A program made the translations under genes and the position numbers. A stretch of DNA of 64,000 nucleotides from Tuberibacillus sp. Marseille-P3662 (GTDB lineage: Bacteria > Bacillota > Bacilli > Bacillales > Sporolactobacillaceae): assembly GCF_900178005.1 (NCBI RefSeq), contig NZ_FXBS01000006.1:1645585-1709584 (forward strand), in the 5' to 3' direction. Below the pieces are notes generated by a model. That model worked only from the letters and a program-made list of their open reading frames with translations. It was not told the origin of the DNA and did not search any database. Shown here piece after piece: positions 1-9,006 of the stretch (position 1 is the stretch's first letter; each line of letters starts with the position of its first letter).

Positions 1-145
1 GCATAGGGGCTGGTTTATTTCTCTCCTTTTGTATCTATTTATACAAAAAAAGACAGGAACGTCGGTCGTCTAAAACTGAGGAAATAAGGTTATAATTCCC
101 CTTATTTACCAAAAAAAAATGAGACAAAAGTATATGAGTCACAGA

Positions 146-182
146 ATCATCCGAACTTGTTTCATTCATCAGTTCGGATGAT
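146..182. repeat. Perfect 12-bp inverted repeat downstream of MHS transporter
   Basis: Arms ATCATCCGAACT (146-157) and AGTTCGGATGAT (171-182) enclose a 13-nt loop. It lies about 70 bp past the stop of the minus-strand transporter and may end its transcript. There is no clean U-run on either strand, so an intrinsic terminator is not certain. Confidence 0.5.
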
Positions 183-253
183 AAACTTACTTTCATCTCT
201 TATTGTTCAACTTTTGGGTATCCTGTTTTAGATTTGTCCCAGCCTCCGCTCAT

Positions 254-1759
254 TTAACTGTTATTGTTGTTGTCATCGTCTGATTCCTCTATCCTCTGAT
301 CAATCTCATGCTTTTCTTCTTCCCACCATAAAGCTTCTTCCGGCTCTTCGATAACCTCTTCAATGTCCTCTTTTTCTGCAACGGCTGGCATTGAACCCCG
401 GAGCGGTTTGCCAGACGTATCCTTAACAAGATACGTCACAACCATAATACCAATGAGCGAAGCAAAAATAAGATAATAGGCCGGGACCATCCTGTTCGAC
501 ATCGCATTAATCAACCAGGATACAAGTAACGGTGTCGTCCCGCCAAACACTGAAGCCGATATATTATACGTTATCGCCAGCGCACCGTATCTGACTTCTG
601 TAAAGAATAGTGAGGGCAGCAATGACGGCATGGTTCCTTGAAACGAGGAAGAAAAGATGGCCAATAACATAACTCCGAAAAACACCAGCAAAGTATTGCC
701 GCTCCCAATCAATAAAAACGCTGGAATCGATAAAAGGATTAAACCGATTAATCCTCCTTGGATAATCCGTTTGGCACCAATCCGATCCCCAAAATAGCCC
801 ATCATTAACACAATGGGTACCATAAGAACCATGACAATTAAAATCAACAGCAGCCCTTTCGTTTCCCCGTAACCGAGGACAGCGGATAAATGTGAGGGCA
901 TATAGGACAAAACCATATAGTTCACGACATTATAAAAGAAGACGACGATCAATCCAATAAGCAAAGGCTTCCTGTGGTAGACAAGGATGTCTTTCATCGA
1001 CACATGCTCATTGTCATCCCTTGATTCTTCCATAGCTTCGAAAGCCGGTGTTTCTTCTAAACGATTCCGCAGCCAAAAGCCGACGAAACCAATGGGTGCA
1101 GCAATAAAGAATGGAATGCGCCATCCCCAGTCTACCATGGTATCGGATCCCAAAATAAATGTGAGCAAGGTGACGATACCGGATCCTGCAATATAACCGA
1201 TTAGGGTCCCCATTTCTAACCCGCTTGATAAAACCCCTCGCCTCTTATCTGGCGTGGATTCAGCGATAAACGTCATTGCACCCGCATACTCTCCACCTGT
1301 TGAAAAACCTTGAACTAATCTGGCAACAAGCAATAATATGGTCGCTGTCGCACCGATCGATGCATAGCTTGGAATCAACCCGATACTTAAGGTGGATAGT
1401 GCCATCAATGTTAACGTCATCGCTAGAACTTTTTTGCGCCCTAATCGATCACCTAACATTCCAAAAAACATCCCGCCGATGGGACGGACAAGAAAGGCAA
1501 CAGCAAATGTGGCAAAGGAATAGATTAATTGCACCGGCCCGCTTAGTTCAGGAAAAAATACTTGGCCAATCGTTGCAGCGAGATAGGAGTAAATACCGAA
1601 ATCAAACCATTCCATGGCATTACCAACCGCTGTTCCCACAACGGCTTTTTTCGCAACTTGAGTATCGACAACTGTCACATCATCTTTATGTAAGGTCTGT
1701 TTCGATTTTTTCTTGAACGACAATCGGGATCGTTTTTTGTTATTACTCTTTTCAGCCAT
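254..1759 (-). CDS. MFS transporter, metabolite:H+ symporter (MHS/ProP-like) family
   Basis: This is a proton-coupled importer of the MHS branch of the major facilitator superfamily, which takes up organic acids, betaines or proline. It has about 12 hydrophobic segments. The family signatures GNAMEWFDFGIY (about residues 46-57) and GDRLGRKK (about 103-110) are present. The ATG at 1759 is chosen because GGGAGG lies 9 nt upstream; longer frames have no ribosome site. Oddly, the N-terminus is very Lys/Arg-rich while the C-terminus carries an acidic tail of about 45 residues ending in a poly-Asn run. The gene stands alone, so the substrate cannot be predicted. A second MHS gene lies at 26078. Confidence 0.9.
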   Translation of the reverse strand: MAEKSNNKKRSRLSFKKKSKQTLHKDDVTVVDTQVAKKAVVGTAVGNAMEWFDFGIYSYLAATIGQVFFPELSGPVQLIYSFATFAVAFLVRPIGGMFFGMLGDRLGRKKVLAMTLTLMALSTLSIGLIPSYASIGATATILLLVARLVQGFSTGGEYAGAMTFIAESTPDKRRGVLSSGLEMGTLIGYIAGSGIVTLLTFILGSDTMVDWGWRIPFFIAAPIGFVGFWLRNRLEETPAFEAMEESRDDNEHVSMKDILVYHRKPLLIGLIVVFFYNVVNYMVLSYMPSHLSAVLGYGETKGLLLILIVMVLMVPIVLMMGYFGDRIGAKRIIQGGLIGLILLSIPAFLLIGSGNTLLVFFGVMLLAIFSSSFQGTMPSLLPSLFFTEVRYGALAITYNISASVFGGTTPLLVSWLINAMSNRMVPAYYLIFASLIGIMVVTYLVKDTSGKPLRGSMPAVAEKEDIEEVIEEPEEALWWEEEKHEIDQRIEESDDDNNNNS

Positions 1760-2035
1760 TGATCGATTCCTCCCTTTGATCTGCTCCAATCTTTAATAGC
1801 CACTTCAATATTAGGTTTTACGACTTCCTTATTTCACATTCACTTTGGCTTTCATATTACAATGATTAAATTCAGATTAAGAATGATCTCAATGGAACAA
1901 GTTTTATTGATTGATTCGAAGGGTATGAAAAAGTTACCAAAGTCAGTGTCATCACCCAAAATGGTCAGTCATTCGATGAAAGGAACATAACGCGAGATAA
2001 CATTCGATGCAATGAAACACAGGAGGTTCATTCTA

Positions 2036-2962
2036 ATGAAGGGCATTATTCTTGCTGGAGGAAACGGAACACGCCTTTACCCGTTAACCCAATCCATTTC
2101 TAAGCAACTGCTCCCTGTCTATGACAAACCGATGATCTATTACCCTTTATCCGTATTGATGCTCGCTGGAATCAAAGACATCTTAATTATTTCGACTCCA
2201 AAGGATACACCAAGATTTCAAGAACTACTCGGTGATGGCAGTCAATTTGGGATTTCTCTGTCATATAGTGTACAATCTTCTCCTAAAGGACTCGCTGAAG
2301 CCTTTATTATCGGTGAATCATTTATCGGTCAGGATAACGTGGCCTTGATTCTGGGAGATAACATTTTCTATGGCCAGGGCTTCACGCCGTTATTACGCCA
2401 TGCAGCCAATAAAACAAATGGTGCAACAGTTTTCGGTTATCGTGTCAGGGAACCTCAACACTTTGGTGTTGTCGCTTTTGATCACGAACAAAAAGCTCAA
2501 TCCATAGAAGAAAAACCAGCCAACCCTAAATCTGATTTTGCGGTTACCGGCTTATATTTTTACGATCAAGATGTTGTGCAAATGGCCAAGGACATTCAAC
2601 CATCAGAACGCGGTGAACTCGAAATCTCTGACATTAATCAGGCATATCTTGAACAGGGAACGCTTGATGTTGAATTACTCGGACGTGGTTTTGCCTGGCT
2701 CGATACCGGCACTCCTGAATCTTTATTCGAAGCATCACAATTTATCGAAACCGTCGAAAAGCGTCAGGGGTTTAAAGTCGCCTGTCTTGAGGAAATAGCC
2801 TATTATATGAACTACATGTCCCAAGACCAATTAATGAGCAAAATCAAAACGATGAAAAAGAGTGCTTACAGACAATATTTGCTTGAAGTGGCGCAAAGTG
2901 CGTATACTCAGCAATATTGGAATCAAGCGAATCGAGGCCATCGAACAGAATTGATGCAATGA
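2036..2962 (+). CDS. rfbA: Glucose-1-phosphate thymidylyltransferase (RmlA/RfbA)
   Basis: It makes dTDP-glucose from glucose-1-phosphate and dTTP, the entry step to dTDP-deoxysugars. The nucleotide-binding motif [11 protein letters not shown] (residues 8-18) is followed by [17 protein letters not shown] and LGDNIFYG, all typical of RmlA. At 308 residues it is slightly longer than usual (about 290). ATG 2036 is preferred over 2012 because AGGAGG sits 9 nt before it. The next gene is a WecE-type aminotransferase, but the dehydratase RmlB that must act between them is absent from the window. In Bacillus a homologue (SpsI) serves spore-coat polysaccharide, so a spore role is possible but not shown. 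Confidence 0.93.
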   Translation: MKGIILAGGNGTRLYPLTQSISKQLLPVYDKPMIYYPLSVLMLAGIKDILIISTPKDTPRFQELLGDGSQFGISLSYSVQSSPKGLAEAFIIGESFIGQDNVALILGDNIFYGQGFTPLLRHAANKTNGATVFGYRVREPQHFGVVAFDHEQKAQSIEEKPANPKSDFAVTGLYFYDQDVVQMAKDIQPSERGELEISDINQAYLEQGTLDVELLGRGFAWLDTGTPESLFEASQFIETVEKRQGFKVACLEEIAYYMNYMSQDQLMSKIKTMKKSAYRQYLLEVAQSAYTQQYWNQANRGHRTELMQ

Positions 2963-3066
2963 TGACGTTTTTGCGACAATATAGACGAGCATTCACTTCA
3001 TCATGACTTTCCAAAACCAGTCGTTAATACCTGCAAACAAAGACGTGAACAAGACCGGAGGCTGCT

Positions 3067-4197
3067 ATGATTCCTTTCAACGTTCCACCCATGACAGGTA
3101 AGGAACAACACTATATCGAGCAAGTCATAAAAAACAAAAAGTTATCGGGTGACGGTAGGTTCACCCAAGCTTGCCAAGCATGGATCGAGGAAAAATACTT
3201 TTGTCAAAAAGCATTGCTGACAACATCATGCACCCATGCGCTTGAAATGGCTGCCATGCTAGCGGGCATCGGACCGGGAGATGAAGTGATTATGCCCTCT
3301 TATACATTTGTCTCCACAGCTAACGCATTTGTGTTACAGGGGGCCACGATTGTCTTTGTTGATATTCGCCCGGATACAATGAACATCGATGAGACATTGA
3401 TTGAAGATGCGATTACGGATAAAACAAAAGCGATTGTGCCTGTCCATTACGCTGGCGTTGCTTGTGAGATGGACACGATTAATGCCATTGCTGATCAGTA
3501 TGGCATCACTGTGATTGAAGATGCTGCTCAAGGCATGATGAGCGTTTATAAAGGTCAAGCCCTTGGAACACTCGGGCGTCTAGGTTGTTATAGTTTTCAC
3601 GAAACGAAAAACTATTCTAGTGGTGAAGGCGGAGCCCTCCTTATCAACCATGAAGGTGATCAATATAGATCTGAAATCATTCGTGAAAAAGGCACGAATC
3701 GTTCCCAATTTTTCCGGGGACAGGTCGATAAATATTCCTGGGTTGATGTGGGATCGTCTTTTTTGCCAAGCGAATTGAATGCGGCCTACTTATATGCTCA
3801 ATTAGAGCATGCGGGTGGGATCAATGAGGACCGGTTAATGTCATGGCAAACCTATTTCAATGAATTAAAACCTCTCGCCGATGAAGACAGAATTCAGCTG
3901 CCACATGTACCTGATCACTGTCAGCACAACGCCCATATGTTCTATATCAAGGCGAAAGACCTAAATGAGAGAACAGCTTTAATTGACTATTTAAAAGACA
4001 ATGAGATTATGACTGCCTTTCACTATGTCCCGTTGCACTCGTCCATGGCAGGCCAAACGTTCGGTCGATTTCATGGGGAAGATTGCTATACCACACGCGA
4101 AAGTGAACGGCTATTGCGGCTGCCGCTTTACTATCACTTGGAAGAAAAAGATGTTTATTATATTATCAAAACAATAAAGGACTTTTACAAACCATGA
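3067..4197 (+). CDS. wecE: dTDP-4-amino-4,6-dideoxygalactose transaminase (WecE/RffA type)
   Basis: This is a PLP-dependent DegT/DnrJ/EryC1 aminotransferase that turns dTDP-4-keto-6-deoxyglucose into dTDP-Fuc4N using glutamate. The sequence closely resembles enterobacterial WecE as I recall it: IMPSYTFVSTANAFV, VPVHYAGVACEMDTI, EDAAQG and the PLP-lysine region SFHETKNYSSGEGGA. The 376-residue length also fits. GGAGG lies 5 nt before the ATG. It sits 104 bp after rfbA and overlaps the following membrane gene by 4 bp (ATGA). The high similarity to an enterobacterial common antigen enzyme in a Gram-positive suggests a Fuc4N-containing surface or spore glycan. Other 4-amino sugars are possible. 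Confidence 0.88.
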   Translation: MIPFNVPPMTGKEQHYIEQVIKNKKLSGDGRFTQACQAWIEEKYFCQKALLTTSCTHALEMAAMLAGIGPGDEVIMPSYTFVSTANAFVLQGATIVFVDIRPDTMNIDETLIEDAITDKTKAIVPVHYAGVACEMDTINAIADQYGITVIEDAAQGMMSVYKGQALGTLGRLGCYSFHETKNYSSGEGGALLINHEGDQYRSEIIREKGTNRSQFFRGQVDKYSWVDVGSSFLPSELNAAYLYAQLEHAGGINEDRLMSWQTYFNELKPLADEDRIQLPHVPDHCQHNAHMFYIKAKDLNERTALIDYLKDNEIMTAFHYVPLHSSMAGQTFGRFHGEDCYTTRESERLLRLPLYYHLEEKDVYYIIKTIKDFYKP

Positions 4198-5885
4198 AAT
4201 TCAATCAATGGTTGTTCGCCGCCGCAATCGCCATCATCCTTATCTACCTCTCCCCCCTGCTCATATTGGGGGAGGATGCTCATGTTCGAATCCATGATAG
4301 TCTTGACTCTAACATGGTCTGGTACAAAATATTAGCAGAAAGCGGACAAGCCTTCGCCGCATCGGGAGCCGACATTCCCAATATGATGAATGGTCTCCCT
4401 AGAATAGCTTATGGTTCAGAGTTCAAGCTTTACGTGTTGTTATTCAGTCTGTTCACACCAATGACGGCTTTTATCATCAACGCGGTGATAATCAGGTTCA
4501 CTGCGTTTTTCGGTATGTATATGCTATTGAAAAACCATATGCTGAAAAACCCCAACCCATTAATAGTAACAGGGGTCGCCCTTTGCTTTTCGCTGCTGCC
4601 GTTCTGGCCGTTCGGAGCGTTAAGCACCGCAGGTATTCCACTGGCTTTATACGCATTTTTAAATATCAGAAGGCATAACTCAAATGTTTCTGACTGGCTC
4701 ATTCTTGGCTTGATGCCCTTTTATTCCAGTTTCATTCTGACATTCATTTTCTTTCTTGGTCTCATGGGGATACTATGGCTTGTTGATGGGATCCGTAATA
4801 AGGATATGAATTGGACAATGTTTTTGGCCATCGTGATGATGACCGCCATTTATCTTGGAAAATTGTATCGTCTTGTTATTGGGGTATTATTCGGGCACGC
4901 GTTTACAGACCATCGAGCTGAATTCTCCCTTGGACATAACAGCTTGAGCGATACGCTGAGCTTATTTATCGAGAATTTCACGACAGCTCATACACACGCC
5001 TATACATTACAGCAATACATCATCATTTACGTTGTCGGCGGAGCCTTATTGCTTGTGTTATTCTCTAAATACAAACAGCGTTCCTTACGTCTCAAAGCTG
5101 ATCAGAATCATTTGTTGCTTTTATTGCTTGTGCTTGCAGCCGCTTTTTCCTTTTGGTACGCACTCTGGTATTGGGAAGGGATGCGCGTCCTAAAAAATGT
5201 TTCTGATTTGTTGAATACCTTCAACTTCAGCCGAATCCATTTTCTCAATCAAGTCTTGTGGTATTTGATGTTTGCTTTAGCTTTAACCATCATTCATACC
5301 AAGTTTAAGGTCGGAAAAATCATCGTTAGCGTCCTGCTTATAGGTCAATTGCTAGTCGTCTGCAACCAAAATCACGAATTGAAATACAGAAGCGTTGATT
5401 ATCCGTCATTTGAACAATTTTATTCCGAAGACCTTTTTTCCAATATACAAGACTACATCGGGAAGAACCCTGAGAACTACCGTGTTGCAAGTATCGGGAT
5501 GCATCCCGCTATCGCACTGTATAACGGCTTTTATACGCTGGACGGCTATATAACGATGTATCCTTTATCGTATAAACATCAATTTCGAGACGTGATAGAC
5601 GGTGAACTGGATAAAGATGCAACCCTCCAACATTACTATGATACATGGGGCAGCCGCTGTTACATCTTCGTTGATGAACTTGGCAAACATTATATGTACA
5701 CAAAAGATAAGCACAAAGTTGTGAAACACCTTGATATAGACACCCCTCAATTCAAAAAAATGGGCGGCGACTATATTTTATCTGCTGTTAAAATCAAAAA
5801 CGCCAAAGCAGAGAATTTGAAATTACTCAAGGTGTTTGAGAATGATCAATCTGTTTGGCGCATCCGGCTTTATAAGGTGTTATAG
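4194..5885 (+). CDS. Polytopic membrane protein, DUF6044/YkoS-like
   Basis: This 563-residue protein has an N-terminal membrane segment, then an extracytoplasmic loop with an acidic HDSLDSN stretch. About ten further hydrophobic segments follow up to about residue 395, and then a soluble C-terminal domain of about 170 residues. The layout recalls GT-C-type membrane glycosyltransferases and the Bacillus YkoS/DUF6044 family; the family name is from memory. Its start overlaps the wecE stop (ATGA), implying translational coupling. I infer that it transfers or flips the Fuc4N-type sugar made by the two genes before it. No catalytic residue can be assigned. Confidence 0.7.
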   Translation: MKFNQWLFAAAIAIILIYLSPLLILGEDAHVRIHDSLDSNMVWYKILAESGQAFAASGADIPNMMNGLPRIAYGSEFKLYVLLFSLFTPMTAFIINAVIIRFTAFFGMYMLLKNHMLKNPNPLIVTGVALCFSLLPFWPFGALSTAGIPLALYAFLNIRRHNSNVSDWLILGLMPFYSSFILTFIFFLGLMGILWLVDGIRNKDMNWTMFLAIVMMTAIYLGKLYRLVIGVLFGHAFTDHRAEFSLGHNSLSDTLSLFIENFTTAHTHAYTLQQYIIIYVVGGALLLVLFSKYKQRSLRLKADQNHLLLLLLVLAAAFSFWYALWYWEGMRVLKNVSDLLNTFNFSRIHFLNQVLWYLMFALALTIIHTKFKVGKIIVSVLLIGQLLVVCNQNHELKYRSVDYPSFEQFYSEDLFSNIQDYIGKNPENYRVASIGMHPAIALYNGFYTLDGYITMYPLSYKHQFRDVIDGELDKDATLQHYYDTWGSRCYIFVDELGKHYMYTKDKHKVVKHLDIDTPQFKKMGGDYILSAVKIKNAKAENLKLLKVFENDQSVWRIRLYKVL

Positions 5886-5960
5886 AACCCGTTTATAGAA
5901 ATGATTCCACACCTAGTTGTCAGCTTGTCTCATACATAATATATATGAAAATCAGGAGGT

Positions 5961-6176
5961 TCACTGCTGATTGTTATTATAATAGGGATTGTCAGTTGTG
6001 TCTGGATCAATCACCGTATTGACGGGCTTGATAATCACATTATTCTGCCCCTCAACGGTTCCAAATCCTGAATTTGTCTTGGATTGGGTCCTCCAATTCA
6101 TTTGATGATTTGTGCCGGTGAAAATCCCAGATGTTGTGTCAATGACATTGACATTAATCGAATCGAAATGGATCAT
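5961..6176 (-). CDS. GerPA/GerPF-like spore germination protein
   Basis: This 71-residue protein shows the GerPA/GerPF pattern: a start with FDSINVNVIDTTSGIFTG, a central polar segment, and the family ending NTVIDPDTTDNP. GerP proteins sit in the spore coat and help germinants pass to the inner membrane receptors. It overlaps the upstream paralogue by 4 bp (ATGA) and must share its transcript. The pair is not the full six-gene gerP operon, so these are probably extra paralogues. Confidence 0.75.
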   Translation of the reverse strand: MIHFDSINVNVIDTTSGIFTGTNHQMNWRTQSKTNSGFGTVEGQNNVIIKPVNTVIDPDTTDNPYYNNNQQ

Positions 6177-6418
6177 CTTGCTTGCCCCTGTGATGATGAA
6201 ACAACATCTCCGTCATGTATTGGAATGTCAGCAACATCAGGGTCATAAACATTATTGACTGAATTAGAGGTTACATTCCACCCAAAAAACATGCCGTTAC
6301 CGAAGTTATTTTTTGAATGAGCCGACCAATTATTTTGCTGATTCTCACCAACAGATATGCTGGAGTCTGTATCTAACGTATTCACATTGATCGAATTAAA
6401 ACTAATTGGAACAGCCAT
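6173..6418 (-). CDS. GerPA/GerPF-like spore germination protein
   Basis: An 81-residue paralogue of its downstream neighbour. The shared skeleton is FNSINVNTLDTDSSISVGENQQNNW, then VNNVYDPDVADIP near the C-terminus. AAGGAGGG lies about 6 nt before the ATG. A SigK-type promoter is visible at 6457-6483, which agrees with mother-cell expression of coat proteins late in sporulation. The family match is strong; the exact role is inferred. Confidence 0.78.
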   Translation of the reverse strand: MAVPISFNSINVNTLDTDSSISVGENQQNNWSAHSKNNFGNGMFFGWNVTSNSVNNVYDPDVADIPIHDGDVVSSSQGQAR

Positions 6419-6456
6419 GTGCTCCCTCCTTGCGTAATATCAGTTACACATATAAA

Positions 6457-6483
6457 TAATATATGGTACAGCTATCACAACGT
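6457..6483 (-). promoter_or_regulatory. Candidate SigK promoter of gerP-like pair
   Basis: Read on the minus strand, AC is followed by 16 nt and then CATATATTA, matching the SigK pattern AC-N16/17-CATANNNTA. It lies about 40 nt upstream of the first gerP-like start. Confidence 0.55.
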
Positions 6484-6556
6484 GACAACAACGCGACTTC
6501 TTCGCCTTGTTTCTTGTTGAATCCTTTAATACTCATTTCATAAAGCCTAAAAATCA

Positions 6557-6578
6557 ACGACAGCCTTAAGGCTGTCGT
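6557..6578 (-). terminator. Intrinsic terminator after small unknown gene
   Basis: A perfect 22-bp palindrome with the arm ACGACAGCCTT is followed on the minus strand by TTGATTTTTA. It lies 25 bp past the stop of the gene at 6604-6816 and separates it from the gerP-like pair. Confidence 0.8.
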
Positions 6579-6603
6579 CAACCGGCCGAAAAATATTAGA
6601 CTG

Positions 6604-6816
6604 TCATGTACATGCTTCACATTCATAATAGTTTTTTTCAACGTCCAGTGTCTTAAGTAACTTTTCAATTCGAATGTCACTTTCATCAACAAATTCAAGA
6701 TCAGCGACTCTCTCAACAAGTTTGTTCCTAGCTATATCTTCAGATTCCGCCACAATGCTAAATTCACTTGTCTTATTTTCCGGAATAACCACATATTCAA
6801 AAAGATATCGTGCCAA
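6604..6816 (-). CDS. Small hypothetical protein
   Basis: I do not recognise this 70-residue protein. It starts at TTG, with AAAGGAG about 11 nt upstream and no better start, and ends in a Cys-containing tail YYECEACT. The composition is soluble and acidic with alternating charges. It is monocistronic, with its own terminator at 6557-6578. The adjacent sporulation genes may be coincidental. The terminator, ribosome site and codon use support a real gene. Confidence 0.6.
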   Translation of the reverse strand: MARYLFEYVVIPENKTSEFSIVAESEDIARNKLVERVADLEFVDESDIRIEKLLKTLDVEKNYYECEACT

Positions 6817-6992
6817 TTGAGGGGCAACTCCTTTCTCGCTATCATTTAAAAGTTATCATTATAGACATCATATCAATAGTTGATTCAGTATGGCTAGAAA
6901 TACGATTGAGCATTAGGAGGGAGACTTTACTAATAGTATAACCTTTGCTTGTTCATAAAAAAAGGATATATTATTCGAATAGTCAAATTTGA

Positions 6993-7021
6993 TTGACAAT
7001 TATAATTAAGAGTGGTACATT
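6993..7021 (+). promoter_or_regulatory. SigA promoter of MerR/acyl-CoA operon
   Basis: TTGACA (6993-6998), a 17-nt spacer and TACATT (7016-7021). The predicted start near 7028 falls at the edge of the operator palindrome 7030-7045. Confidence 0.6.
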
Positions 7022-7029
7022 TATGCTAG

Positions 7030-7045
7030 TTAACGTTAACGTCAA
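7030..7045 (+). promoter_or_regulatory. MerR/LiuR-like operator palindrome
   Basis: TTAACGTTAACGTCAA matches its own reverse complement at 14 of 16 positions. It resembles the TTTACGTTAACGTAAA-type sites reported for LiuR regulators of branched-chain acid degradation. Its position just after the -10 box suggests autoregulation by the MerR protein encoded next. Confidence 0.55.
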
Positions 7046-7072
7046 CTCAATATTGAAAGCGGTGGATCAAGT

Positions 7073-7453
7073 GTGTCGTGTCATGAAAAACAATACCTCA
7101 TTAGCGAACTGGCTTCATTATTTGACATCAGTTCAAGAACCATCCGTTATTATGAAGAAATGGGATTGATACAATCACAAGATCGTGATGCCTCCAGTCA
7201 GCAGAGAACCTTTTCTGACCAAGAAAGGCGTCGGCTCAAACTCATTCTCCGCGGCAAACGTTTAGGTTTCCGATTGCAGGAAATTAAAGAAATGGTCGAC
7301 CTATATGAGAGCAATCCAAAAGGTGATCTGGAGAAACAACGCATATTGGCCTACACGGATCAAAAGTTACAAGACATTGATGAAAAACTGCTTGAATTGC
7401 AAACAGCTAAAGCGGATATTTTGGCATATAGGGAAAGATTCGAAAATGATTAA
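7073..7453 (+). CDS. MerR-family regulator (LiuR-like)
   Basis: This 126-residue DNA-binding protein has an N-terminal winged helix (ISELASLFDISSRTIRYYEEMGLI, about residues 9-33). A RRRLKLILRGKRLGFRLQEIKEM segment follows, then a C-terminal coiled coil used for dimerisation. It has no metal-binding cysteine cluster, so it is not a metal sensor. Members of this shape control fatty-acid or branched-chain acid degradation. It leads an operon with an acyl-CoA ligase and an acyl-CoA dehydrogenase, which fits. The start is GTG 7073 with GGTGG 7 nt upstream. A small stem (7465-7481) follows the stop without a U-run, so readthrough is expected. Confidence 0.85.
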   Translation: MSCHEKQYLISELASLFDISSRTIRYYEEMGLIQSQDRDASSQQRTFSDQERRRLKLILRGKRLGFRLQEIKEMVDLYESNPKGDLEKQRILAYTDQKLQDIDEKLLELQTAKADILAYRERFEND

Positions 7454-7512
7454 CGAGTAGTATCCAAGCCCGCTAGGCTTGATATAACCAATAATACTTT
7501 AGGGCAGGTGTC

Positions 7513-9003
7513 ATGATGACGACCATTCACGGTATATTGGAACGACATGCTAGGAAGTATCCTGTTAAAGAAGCGTGGATCACCCCGACTGCTCGGCTCA
7601 GTTACCCTGATATGAATCGTACCGTCAATCAAATGGCAAGATGGCTTCAAAATAAAGGAGTTAGCCGCTATGACAGGATTGCGATCCAGTCCAACAATAA
7701 TGAACATTTCTTCTATGCTTATTTCGCTTTAATGAAACTCGGTGCCATCCCGATGCCTTTGAACGTGAAACTAACTTCAAATGAACTCATCCCCCTATTA
7801 AATAACACCAAGGCTTCTGGCGTTCTTTTTGAAAGCGCATACAAACCTGTAATAGATGAGGTCACCGCGCAAAATCTAATACCTTATTGTTTTTCTATAG
7901 AAGATGCAACCAAACTTGCCCGCGGGTTTTCCACTGATAACTTGGAACTTGCCATCAGTTCAAAAGACATTGCTGAGATCATGTTCACATCCGGAACCAC
8001 CGGTGTCCCAAAAGGCGTTCTATTCACACACGAACAATTAACAGCCGTAGCAACGGCAATCGCAATAGAGTTTAACTTATCGGCGGATGACCGCTCGCTG
8101 ACCCTTATGCCTTTATCCCATTCTGCGCCGCTTAATGACTTCTTCCTGGCTCCTTTTTATTGCGGTGCCTCACATGTTATAGGCGATTACACACCACAAG
8201 CATTTTTGCAGGCCATTCACAAGGAACAAACGACAACCACATTCGCCGCGCCTATCGCCTATTTACTAGCAGCCAAACATCCTCACCTTCAATCTTATGA
8301 TTTATCAAGCATGAGAGTATTCGCTTACGGTGGAAGCCCCATGCCGCTCGCTTCGTATCAATATGTCAGCCAAGCATTTCGAAATAACAACTTTTATCAA
8401 GTCTATGGTTTAACAGAGGCCGGACCCAATGGTTGCCTGTTAAGACCTGAAGAACACCATACAAAACCGGGGAGTATCGGGAAAACGCCTGTCGTTAATG
8501 TCGAAATGAAAATTGTTACGGAGTCTGGAATAGAAACAACCCCTGGTCAATACGGAGAAATTATTCTAAAAGGCGATAGTTTGATGGTCGGCTATGATAA
8601 TAACGCACAAGCGACGTTAGAAACCATCCAAGACGGCTGGCTGTATACAGGGGATATCGCCTATCGCGATGCGGACGGCTATATTTATATCGTTGATCGC
8701 AAAAAAGATATTATCATTCCCGGCGGTGTAAATGTCTACCCACGTGAAGTTGAAAACATTTTAACTAAACATCCCGGCGTCGAACAAGTGTGTGTTGTAG
8801 GTGTGGCTGATAAAGAATGGGGTGAGACCGTTAAAGCTGTCGTCGTTCCAAAGGAGGGAGCCGAGCCCACCCAAGAGGCATTAAAAGAATATGTTTCCGA
8901 GCACTTAGCTGACTACAAGCAACCGCGCATCTATCGTTTTGTAAAGGCATTACCGCACAATGCCAGCGGAAAACTGTTGAAACAAAAAATAAAGGAGATG
9001 TGA
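7513..9003 (+). CDS. Acyl-CoA synthetase (class I adenylate-forming)
   Basis: It activates a carboxylic acid to acyl-AMP and then acyl-CoA. Visible motifs are the AMP-binding loop MFTSGTTGVPKG (residues 157-168), YGLTEAGP, the A8 hinge GWLYTGDIAYRDADGYIYIVDRKKD, and the catalytic Lys in NASGKLLKQK near the C-terminus. At 496 residues it has the size of short/medium-chain or aromatic acyl-CoA ligases. Two ATGs (7513 and 7516) follow a weak AGGGCAGGTG. The dehydrogenase gene follows after 3 bp, so the acid activated here is presumably oxidised by it. Chain length cannot be read from sequence. Confidence 0.88.
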   Translation: MMTTIHGILERHARKYPVKEAWITPTARLSYPDMNRTVNQMARWLQNKGVSRYDRIAIQSNNNEHFFYAYFALMKLGAIPMPLNVKLTSNELIPLLNNTKASGVLFESAYKPVIDEVTAQNLIPYCFSIEDATKLARGFSTDNLELAISSKDIAEIMFTSGTTGVPKGVLFTHEQLTAVATAIAIEFNLSADDRSLTLMPLSHSAPLNDFFLAPFYCGASHVIGDYTPQAFLQAIHKEQTTTTFAAPIAYLLAAKHPHLQSYDLSSMRVFAYGGSPMPLASYQYVSQAFRNNNFYQVYGLTEAGPNGCLLRPEEHHTKPGSIGKTPVVNVEMKIVTESGIETTPGQYGEIILKGDSLMVGYDNNAQATLETIQDGWLYTGDIAYRDADGYIYIVDRKKDIIIPGGVNVYPREVENILTKHPGVEQVCVVGVADKEWGETVKAVVVPKEGAEPTQEALKEYVSEHLADYKQPRIYRFVKALPHNASGKLLKQKIKEM

Positions 9004-9006
9004 TCC

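Noticed and set aside
146-182. Intrinsic terminator at the 12-bp inverted repeat
   Set aside because: Stem is perfect but no U-run follows on either strand, so it is listed only as a repeat.
1920-2035. Protein-like reading of the bases just before rfbA (FEGYEKVTKVSVITQNGQSF)
   Set aside because: No start codon or ribosome site; a stop lies immediately upstream and the frame runs into the real rfbA start. Could be a fossil fragment but cannot be supported.
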